Of a stretch of 64,000 nt of DNA, positions 55,737 through 64,000 are shown piece by piece. The notes beneath the pieces were generated by a model. The model was not told where the DNA came from and searched no databases. It was given only the letters and a program-made list of their open reading frames with translations. The stretch spans positions 558,001 through 622,000 of the forward strand of contig NZ_PYHR01000002.1 of the NCBI RefSeq assembly GCF_003121705.1, read 5' to 3'. This stretch comes from Serinibacter arcticus. GTDB taxonomy: Bacteria > Actinomycetota > Actinomycetes > Actinomycetales > Beutenbergiaceae. A program made the position numbers and the translations under genes. How positions within the stretch are numbered: position 1 is the stretch's first letter; each line of letters begins with the position of its first letter.

Positions 55737-55750
55737 GGGACTTGGGTCCC
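55737..55750. promoter_or_regulatory. DosR/DevR-type hypoxia box
   Basis: GGGAC-TTGG-GTCCC is a perfect 5-bp inverted repeat that matches the GGGAC...GTCCC core of the DosR box known from mycobacteria. Its centre is about 33 bases upstream of the -10 box, near position -43 relative to the expected pflB transcript start. That is the usual place for an activator touching RNA polymerase. It lies between divergent pflB and guaB1; its place fits pflB. Confidence 0.6.
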
Positions 55751-55785
55751 TCGTCCGTGTGAGGGGGCGCACACCCCCGCTCGCC

Positions 55786-57973
<2,188 letters not shown>

Positions 57974-57977
<4 letters not shown>

Positions 57978-58672
57978 CCGGCCTCGTCCCGCCGCCCTCC
58001 CCCGCGTCCGCGCGCAGTGACCTGCTGGACCTGGCGCAGGGCCGGCGGCCGTGGGCCTCGCCCCTCGGACGCGCGCGCCCCGGGTCCGCGACGGGCCAGC
58101 GCCACTCCGCCGTGCTGCTGCTGTTCGGGCTGCTCGACCCCTCCGACCTGGCCGATCCCGGCCACGCCGACGTCGACCTCCTGCTCACCCGGCGCAGCGA
58201 CGCGCTCCGCCACCACCCCGGCCAGATCGCCTTCCCGGGCGGAGGCATCGACCCCGGCGAGACGCCCGAGGTCGCGGCCGTGCGCGAGGCCGTGGAGGAG
58301 ACCGGGCTCGACGGCGACGGCGTCGAGGTGCTCGGCGCGCTCGCCGACGTGCCGGTGGTCGTGAGCGGGAACGTCGTGACGCCGGTGCTCGGGTGGTGGG
58401 CGGCGCCGTCGCCCCTGGCACCCGACGGCGTCGAGACCGCCGAGGTATTCCGCGTCCCGGTGCGCGACCTCGTCGACCCCGCGAACCGCGTCACCGTGGC
58501 CTTCCAGCGCGACCGCGGCGTCGCAGCCGCGCGCGGCGCCGTCCACCGCGGCCCCGGCTTCCAGGTCCACGGCCGGCTGGTGTGGGGCTTCACCGCGTTC
58601 GTGCTCGACGCCGTGCTGGACTCCCTGGGGTGGAGCGTGCCGTGGGACGCGTCGCGCGAGGTGGAGCTGTAG
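57974..58672 (+). CDS. CoA pyrophosphatase-type Nudix hydrolase
   Basis: A 232-residue Nudix enzyme. RRSDALRHHPGQIAFPGGG is the extended motif of the CoA pyrophosphatase (NudL/Pcd1) group. It runs into the Nudix box GGGIDPGETP ... REAVEETGL. Family members cut CoA to 3',5'-ADP and phosphopantetheine. Last gene of guaB1-TRIC-Nudix. Confidence 0.9.
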
Positions 58673-58681
58673 CAGCCGGAC

Positions 58682-58709
58682 GCGGGGCGGAGGTGAGCCG
58701 CCGCCCCGC
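58682..58709 (+). terminator. possible terminator of the guaB1 operon
   Basis: GCGGGGCGG and CCGCCCCGC form a 9-bp stem with a ten-base loop, ending one base before the next -10 box. Confidence 0.4.
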
Positions 58710-58710
58710 C

Positions 58711-58716
58711 TAGGGT
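58711..58716 (+). promoter_or_regulatory. -10 box of the leaderless glycosylation locus
   Basis: TAGGGT is seven bases before ATG 58724. Confidence 0.5.
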
Positions 58717-58723
58717 GGAACGC

Positions 58724-59698
58724 ATGCGCGTGCTCCTCACCGGTTCGAACGGCTTCGTCGGGGCCCGCACCGCCGCCGCGGCGCGCGAGCGCGGGTGGCA
58801 GGTCGTCGGGCTGGGCCGCGCGGCCGGACCGGCCACCCCCGTGGACGCCTACGTCCGCCACGACCTCGCCGCGCCGCTCCCGGCCGACGCGGTGCCCGGC
58901 GAGATCGACGCCGTCGTCCACGCCGCCGCGCTCGCCTCGCCGTTCGCCCGGCCCGGCGACTTCGTCGCGGCCAACGTGCACGGCACCCGCCACGTCGTGG
59001 CGTGGTCGGCCGCGCGCGGCGGGGTCCCGCTCGTGCACGTCTCCAGCTCCTCGGTGCTCTACCGCGACGCCGACCAGCTCGACCTCACCGAGGACGACCC
59101 CGTCACGCCCGACGGCGAGCAGCTCAACGCCTACTCCCGCAGCAAGGCGGTGGCCGAGCGCGTCGTCGCCGCGTCCGCCGGGCCGTGGTCGATCCTGCGT
59201 CCCCGGGCCGTCATCGGCGAGGGCGACACGGTGCTGCTCCCCCGCATCCTCCGGCTCGCCGACCGCGGCCTCCTGCCCGTGCTCGAACCGCGCGACGGAC
59301 CCCGCGTGCGGGTCGACCTCACCGACGTCGGCACGGTCGCGCACTACCTGCTCGAGGCGGTCGAGCGCCGGGTCACGGGCGTCTACAACCTCACCAACGC
59401 GCAGCCGGTCGACCTGTACCCGTTCGCGCTCGACCTGCTCCGGCGGATCGGCGTGGAGCCGCGGCTGCGCCGCGTGCCGCCGTCGCTCGTCCGGGCGGCC
59501 GCCGGGGCGGGCGAGTGGGTCAGCGCCCACCTGCTCGACCACCGCGAGCCGCCGCTGACCAGGTTCGGCGTCTCGGTGCTGTCGCGCTCCAAGACGTTCG
59601 ACGTCTCCCGCGCCCTCCGCGACCTCGGCGCCCCCGCCGTCCCCCTCGCCGAGAGCGTCGACCGGCTCGTGGCGGACTGGTCGGCCGGGCGTGCCTAG
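58724..59698 (+). CDS. NAD-dependent epimerase/dehydratase (extended SDR)
   Basis: A 324-residue extended SDR. It starts MRVLLTGSNGFVGARTAAAA (GxxGxxG). DAVVHAAALASPF, VHVSSSSVLYRD and NAYSRSKAVAERVVA (Tyr and Lys of YxxxK) form the active site. PWSILRPRAVIGEGD and VYNLTNAQPVDLYPFALDLL are typical of sugar or sterol-type epimerase/dehydrogenases. First gene of a four-gene unit; overlaps the next by eight bases. Confidence 0.87.
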   Translation: MRVLLTGSNGFVGARTAAAARERGWQVVGLGRAAGPATPVDAYVRHDLAAPLPADAVPGEIDAVVHAAALASPFARPGDFVAANVHGTRHVVAWSAARGGVPLVHVSSSSVLYRDADQLDLTEDDPVTPDGEQLNAYSRSKAVAERVVAASAGPWSILRPRAVIGEGDTVLLPRILRLADRGLLPVLEPRDGPRVRVDLTDVGTVAHYLLEAVERRVTGVYNLTNAQPVDLYPFALDLLRRIGVEPRLRRVPPSLVRAAAGAGEWVSAHLLDHREPPLTRFGVSVLSRSKTFDVSRALRDLGAPAVPLAESVDRLVADWSAGRA

Positions 59699-60833
59699 GG
59701 CTCGCGCCGCGGTCTGGGCCGCCGGGCTCGTCGCGACGGCCGCCCTCGCCGTCGTGCGCACGCGGCTGGCCCGTCGCGAGATCCGCCGACAGCGTCCGGC
59801 CGCACCGGTCGACGACGTCACCGTGCTCGTCGCGGTCCGCTCCGGCGACCCGCTGCTGCCCGCCCGGCTCGGAGAGCAGGCCCGTGGTCTGGCCCCGGCG
59901 CAGGTGCTGCTGCTGGTCGACGACGACGACCCCGTCGGGCAGGACGCCGCGAGAGGTGCGGCCGCCGGACGCCCGGGGGTCCGCGTCGTCGTCTGCGCGC
60001 CGCCCGAGCCCGGCACGAACCCCAAGGTCCACAAGCTGGCGCTCGCCCAGGCCGACTGCCGCGGCGTCGTGGTTCTGCTCGACGACGACACGGTCCTGCC
60101 GCCCGGGGCGCTCGGCCGGCTGGTGGGTGGTCTCGAGGAGGCCGATCTCGCCACGGGCATCCCGGTCTACCTCGACGGCGACGGCCCGTGGTCCCGTCTC
60201 CTGGCCGGCTTCGTCAACTCCTCGGCCCTGCCGACGTACCTCGCGCAGGCCGCGCTCGGCCCTCCGGTCAGCGTCAACGGCATGGTCGTGGCCGCGCGGC
60301 GGTCCGACCTCGAGCGGATCGGCGGCCTGGCCTCGCTGCTCGACGCGACGTGCGACGACTACGCCCTCGCGCTGGCCTTCCGGCGGCACGGCCTGACGAT
60401 CAGGCAGCTCGCCGAGCCGGCCCTGCTGGCCACGACCGTCGCCGACGGCGCCGCGTACGTCCGGATCATGCGCCGCTGGCTGCTGTTCGCGCAGGAGGTG
60501 CTGCGGCGCGACCTCTCGCCCCGGCTGGTGACCCTCGTGCTGCTGCCGTCCGTGCTGCCGCTCGCCGTGACGGCGGCAGCCGTCGCGACCGGTCCGCTCG
60601 CGACGGCGGCGACGGTCGCGGTGCTCGCGGGCCAGTCGCACGCGACCCGCACCCTGCGGCGCGAGGCCGGCGTCCCGCCCGAGCGCCCCGGCGGCCTCCT
60701 CGTCGAGGTCGTCGCCCTCCTGCTCGCGCCGCTGCACCTGCTCACCGCCGTGCTCGGCCCCCGACACGTGCGGTGGCGCGGCCGCCGGGTGCGGGTGGGC
60801 GTCGGCGACCGGGCTGCGGGAGCGCGGGCGTGA
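59691..60833 (+). CDS. GT2/GT21-like membrane glycosyltransferase
   Basis: A 380-residue protein with an N-terminal membrane helix, a GT-A domain and three or four C-terminal helices. The domain has VTVLVAVRSGDPLLP, GTNPKVHKLALAQADCRG, VVLLDDDTVLPPGALGRLVG, VNGMVVAARRSDLERIGGLA, TCDDYALALAFRRHGL and the late RRWLLFAQEVLRRD. This set, with NPKV and the RRW motif, resembles ceramide glucosyltransferase/HpnI-type enzymes that glycosylate membrane lipids. Confidence 0.82.
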   Translation: MPRARAAVWAAGLVATAALAVVRTRLARREIRRQRPAAPVDDVTVLVAVRSGDPLLPARLGEQARGLAPAQVLLLVDDDDPVGQDAARGAAAGRPGVRVVVCAPPEPGTNPKVHKLALAQADCRGVVVLLDDDTVLPPGALGRLVGGLEEADLATGIPVYLDGDGPWSRLLAGFVNSSALPTYLAQAALGPPVSVNGMVVAARRSDLERIGGLASLLDATCDDYALALAFRRHGLTIRQLAEPALLATTVADGAAYVRIMRRWLLFAQEVLRRDLSPRLVTLVLLPSVLPLAVTAAAVATGPLATAATVAVLAGQSHATRTLRREAGVPPERPGGLLVEVVALLLAPLHLLTAVLGPRHVRWRGRRVRVGVGDRAAGARA

Positions 60834-61468
60834 GCGAGCGGTGGCTCGCGGCGCACGCCGACTCGCCGTCGCTCGCGTCCCCGACCGCGTCCCGCGCGGC
60901 GTGGCTCACCGGTCAGAGCTCCCCGACCCAGCAGCGGCTCTCCCCCGCGCAGGAGCGGTTCCTCGACGGCCTCGCCCCGCACGGCTGGACGCCGCTGCGG
61001 GCCGGGTTCCCGTGGACCGAGCGCGCCGCCGCCGGCACCTACGGGGGCGAGCCCCTGTTCGCCGCCTCCGTCCGCAACACCCGCCAGGGACTCGCGGCCA
61101 GGCCGGGGAGCGCGCTCGCGCGCGACGTCGCGCGGCACCTCCAGCCGCTCCTCGACACGACCCGCGACCGGCTCCTCCTGCTGTGCGCGAGTGCGGGCGC
61201 CCGCCTGGTGACCAGCGCCGTCGACGCCGTCGAGGTACCCGAGGGCCTGCGGATCGACGTCGTCGGCATCGGCGCCGTGGGCGCCCTGCCCCCGACCCAC
61301 GGCCCCTGGCACGTGCACGTGCTCCGGGGGCGGTCGGACCTGCTCAGCGCCGTCAGCCACCGCCGTCGGGCCGACGCCGTCGTGCCCGGCGGGCACCTGC
61401 GCGCCGCCGCCTCCCCGGCGATGCTCGCCGCCGTCCTCGACCTCGTCGGTGGGGGGACGTCGGCGTGA
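60830..61468 (+). CDS. hypothetical protein with alpha/beta-hydrolase-like features
   Basis: A 212-residue protein I cannot name. A strand-elbow-helix (RDRLLLLCASAGARLVTSAV) recalls the nucleophile elbow, although the motif is C-A-S-A-G rather than G-x-S-x-G. RIDVVGIGAVGAL, HVHVLRGRSDLLSAV and ADAVVPGGHLRAAASP follow as later strands, the last with a His where the catalytic His would be. Four-base overlaps on both sides tie it to the glycosyltransferases. Confidence 0.65.
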   Translation: MSERWLAAHADSPSLASPTASRAAWLTGQSSPTQQRLSPAQERFLDGLAPHGWTPLRAGFPWTERAAAGTYGGEPLFAASVRNTRQGLAARPGSALARDVARHLQPLLDTTRDRLLLLCASAGARLVTSAVDAVEVPEGLRIDVVGIGAVGALPPTHGPWHVHVLRGRSDLLSAVSHRRRADAVVPGGHLRAAASPAMLAAVLDLVGGGTSA

Positions 61469-62751
61469 CGCGGCTCCTGCTCGCGGCGCCCCCGTTCGCC
61501 GGCCACCTCAACCCGCTCCTCACGCTCGGCGCCGGGCTGCGGGAGCGCGGGTTCGACGTCGAGATCGCCACCGGCGCGACGAAGGTCCCGCTGGTGGCCG
61601 CGCTGGGGTTCACCGCGCACCCCCTGCTGGCCGACGAGCCCGGGATCTTCGACGCGATCGCCGACACCGCCGGACCCGTCCGGAGCAACCCGCTCCTGCT
61701 CACCCGGCAGCTGCGCGCGAACCTCGCGCTCCTGCCGCGGGCGCGCGCCGACCTCGACGCGGTGCTCGGGGGCGGGGCGTTCGACGCGGTCCTGGCGGAC
61801 TTCACGGCGCCCGTCGCCGGCCACGCCGCCCAGGCGGCCGGGCTGCCCTGGGTGACGACGATGCCGACGCCGTTCGCCCTGGAGACGGCGACAGGGACGC
61901 CGTCGTACTGCGGCGGCTGGGGGCCGGCGAGCCGGCCGTGGCACCGCGTGCGCGACGCCGCGGGGCGGACCGCGACCCGGGTGACGAAGCGGGGTATGCA
62001 GGCCGTGCTGGCCGGGGCGTTCCGGACCGCGGGCACCGGGGTCTACCGCGCGGACGGCTCCGAGGCCGCCTACTCCCCCGACGCGATCCTCGGGCTCGGC
62101 ATGATCGAGGTCGAGCTGCCGCGGGACTGGCCGGCGTCGTTCCGGATGGTCGGACCGGTGACGGCGACGCCCGAGCGGAACCTGCCGAGCGCCGGTCCGG
62201 TGCCGCCGCTGCCGCCCGGACCGCTCGTGCTCGTCACGGTCGGGACGCACCTGGGCTGGGCGCGGCGCGACCTCGTGGCGCAGGTGCGCGCCCTGGCGGC
62301 GGCGGTGCCGAGCCACACGTTCGTCGTCACGCTCGGGCAGGTCGGCGCGGGAGCAGGAGCGGGAGTGGGACCGGAGGCGGCGGGCGACCGCGTCGTCGTC
62401 GTGGACCACCTGCCCTACGACGACGTGCTGCCGGCGTTCGACGCCGTCGTCCACCACGGCGGCGCCGGCATCAGCTACAGCGCGATCCGCGCCGGCGTCC
62501 CCGCCCTGGTGCACCCGCGCGACTACGACCAGTTCGACTTCGCCGTCCGTCTCGAGACCGCCGGGGCCGGACGGCGCACCCGCCGCGCGCTGGACCACCC
62601 CGAGGCCGCGCGGGCCCTGCGCCGGGTGCTCGACGGCGAGCGCAGCCGCCTGCGGGCGCTGTCCTCGACCCTGACGCGGTACGACCCCGTCGGGGCGACG
62701 GCGGAGGTCGTCGACGCGCTCGTCGCGCGATCGGCCGGGCGAGCGGGCTAG
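61465..62751 (+). CDS. MGT/UGT-type glycosyltransferase (GT1)
   Basis: A 428-residue GT-B enzyme. It starts TRLLLAAPPFAGHLNPLLTL (acceptor domain), then VLADFTAPVAGHAAQAAGLP. The C-terminal donor site has VLVTVGTHLGWARRDL, VVVDHLPYDDVLPAFDAVVH and HHGGAGISYSAIRAGVPALV, the usual UGT/macrolide glycosyltransferase signature with the key His-His-Gly. Its TAG stop overlaps that of the facing adenylate-forming gene. Confidence 0.88.
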   Translation: MTRLLLAAPPFAGHLNPLLTLGAGLRERGFDVEIATGATKVPLVAALGFTAHPLLADEPGIFDAIADTAGPVRSNPLLLTRQLRANLALLPRARADLDAVLGGGAFDAVLADFTAPVAGHAAQAAGLPWVTTMPTPFALETATGTPSYCGGWGPASRPWHRVRDAAGRTATRVTKRGMQAVLAGAFRTAGTGVYRADGSEAAYSPDAILGLGMIEVELPRDWPASFRMVGPVTATPERNLPSAGPVPPLPPGPLVLVTVGTHLGWARRDLVAQVRALAAAVPSHTFVVTLGQVGAGAGAGVGPEAAGDRVVVVDHLPYDDVLPAFDAVVHHGGAGISYSAIRAGVPALVHPRDYDQFDFAVRLETAGAGRRTRRALDHPEAARALRRVLDGERSRLRALSSTLTRYDPVGATAEVVDALVARSAGRAG

Positions 62752-64000
62752 CGCGCGTCCGGCGCCCCCGTCGGCGGCACGCGCCGGACCCGGCGCAGCT
62801 TGCTGCGCGGATCGTGCGGCACGAGCGGGGTCGCCGTGATCGACGCGGGCCGCAGCCCGGCCTCCCCGAGCGCGGCCGCGAGGGCGTCCCGGGCCGGGGC
62901 GAACGCCTGCGGCGGCGCGACGGCGAGCGTCAGGTCGTCGCCGTCCTGCACCACGCGGAAGTCGGTGACGCCGTCGACGGCGAGCACCGCGGCCCGCACG
63001 AAGTCAGGGAAGAACAGACCGCGTCCGGCCGCCCCCTCCGCACTCGACCCACGACCGCCGGGATCTGTGACATCGGCCGTCACCACCGGCAGCTCCAGCA
63101 CGTCGTCGCTCCGCCCCACGACCCGGGCGATCGCCAGCCGCGGATCGCCGCAGTCGCACGTCCCCGGCACCAGGACGTCGCCGAGGCGGCGCCGCAGCAC
63201 GGCCTGGCTGGAGCGGACGAGGTCGGTGACGACGGGCACGAACCGACCGTCGGCGGCGCCCGGCACCGCCTCCCGCTCCACCAGCACGAGGTCCTCGGCC
63301 AGGTGCAGCGTGCCGCGCGCGCAGCTGAGGCCGAGGAAGCCCTCGGCCGCCTGGTAGACCTGGTCGGCCCTCACCCCGAGCCCCGCCTCGATCGTCTCGG
63401 CGTCGTGCGGCTCGAGCACCTCGGCCGCCGAGAGCACACGCGCCAGATCGGCTCGCCACCCCGCGTCCACCTCCCCCTCCCTCTCCGCCCGCGCCAGCAG
63501 CACGAGCACGGAGGGCGGCGCCACGAGGACGGTCGGTCGGCTGTCCCGCACCCGCTGCAGCAGCTCCGGCACCGGCAGCGCGAGGTCGGCGTAGGTGAAG
63601 GCGATCCGCCGGCTGCCGACCGCCTCGTACAGCGGTCCGCCGGCGCGCAGCACGAGCGTGATCCTGGCCCCGGCGAGCAGGCCGTCGGACAGCGCCCGGG
63701 CGAGCACCTCACCGGCCCACCGGTCCCGCTCCGCCCCGGAGGTGAGGAACGCCGTCTGGCGGCCGCTCGTCCCCGAGGACAGCCCGACCGACAGCCCGCG
63801 CAGCGAGGTGCCGAAGTCGCGACCGCGCTCGGCGGAGCGGGCCGCGAGCAGACACTCCTCCAGTCCGACCCCGCGGCGGTTCAGGCCGGCGAAGTGCGTG
63901 AGCACGTCCTCCTTTTCGAGCACGGGAAGGTCCGTCAGCGACCGCGGCGGACCGTCCGGGAAGAGGTCGGCGTAGTGGGCGTAGCGCTGCGGGGCCCGGC
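62748..64000 (-). CDS. adenylate-forming enzyme, F390/CoF synthetase-like, 5' end outside the window
   Basis: At least 416 residues; the frame is open to base 64000 (RYAHYADLFPDG is still coding), so the true start is beyond the window. The phosphate-binding loop is GLSSGTSGRQTAFLTS. VLVAPPSVLVLLARAER, ARVLSAAEVLEPHDAET, QVYQAAEGFLGLSC and the late VLELPVVTADVTDP are typical of the PaaK/F390-synthetase branch. The C-terminal domain has TDFRVVQDGDDLTLAVAPP. The acid it activates is unknown. Facing the glycosyltransferase operon with overlapping stops. Confidence 0.85.
   Translation of the reverse strand, partial: RAPQRYAHYADLFPDGPPRSLTDLPVLEKEDVLTHFAGLNRRGVGLEECLLAARSAERGRDFGTSLRGLSVGLSSGTSGRQTAFLTSGAERDRWAGEVLARALSDGLLAGARITLVLRAGGPLYEAVGSRRIAFTYADLALPVPELLQRVRDSRPTVLVAPPSVLVLLARAEREGEVDAGWRADLARVLSAAEVLEPHDAETIEAGLGVRADQVYQAAEGFLGLSCARGTLHLAEDLVLVEREAVPGAADGRFVPVVTDLVRSSQAVLRRRLGDVLVPGTCDCGDPRLAIARVVGRSDDVLELPVVTADVTDPGGRGSSAEGAAGRGLFFPDFVRAAVLAVDGVTDFRVVQDGDDLTLAVAPPQAFAPARDALAAALGEAGLRPASITATPLVPHDPRSKLRRVRRVPPTGAPDAR

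Overview
The window is chromosomal DNA from a high-GC Gram-positive actinobacterium. The evidence is the very high GC content, frequent GTG starts, many stop/start overlaps of the GTGA or ATGA type, TANNNT -10 boxes placed 6-8 bases before start codons (leaderless genes), and the phosphatidylinositol mannoside gene set. The gene order aspS ... hisS ... relA - secF - secD - yajC - ruvB - ruvA - ruvC - yebC ... pimA - acyltransferase - pgsA - HIT - thrS is the classic actinobacterial core block. Pyruvate formate-lyase together with a glycogen-to-trehalose operon points to a facultative anaerobe of the order Micrococcales, perhaps near Cellulomonadaceae; the family is inferred.

Layout. Bases 1-27300 are mostly minus-strand core genes: translation (aspS, hisS, thrS), stringent response (relA), Sec export (yajC-secD-secF), Holliday junction processing (ruvCAB), a YebC-family protein, and a membrane-lipid group (pgsA, PIM acyltransferase, pimA). 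deaD, a DUF349 gene and an AbiEi-like gene lie on the plus strand. Bases 27400-28890 hold four tRNA genes around a class IV aminotransferase. Bases 28900-35400 hold the helicase HrpB, an unusual zinc-ribbon SDR, a membrane alpha/beta-hydrolase and a DUF3253 protein. Bases 35480-42036 are the glgX/treX-treY-treZ operon, which turns glycogen into trehalose. Bases 42177-48950 carry an M23 peptidase, a HIT protein, a ZapE/AFG1 ATPase, an uncharacterised 164-residue protein, an ATP-grasp ligase, a DUF3000 protein and RNase D. Bases 49053-55658 carry beta-oxidation genes (thiolase and FadB) and, convergently, pflB-pflA. Bases 55798-58672 are an operon of GuaB1, a TRIC-like channel and a CoA-type Nudix enzyme. 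Bases 58724-64000 form an accessory locus: epimerase, GT21-like glycosyltransferase, hydrolase-like protein, MGT-like glycosyltransferase, and a facing adenylate-forming enzyme that runs off the window.

Two points stand out. First, five otherwise normal genes (hisS, the DUF349 gene, the PIM acyltransferase gene, the Abhydrolase_9 gene and rnd) are broken by seven frameshifts. Every one is explained by a single missing base in a run of four or five C or G, which is the signature of an assembly with homopolymer contractions rather than of real gene decay. Second, the pflB promoter carries a perfect GGGAC-N4-GTCCC palindrome centred near -43, matching the core of the hypoxia (DosR/DevR) box.

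The best candidate for an undescribed system is the 58.7-64 kb glycosylation/adenylation locus, whose product cannot be named from sequence alone. No CRISPR array, prophage, insertion sequence or replication origin was seen. No gene-free stretch exceeds about 300 bases.
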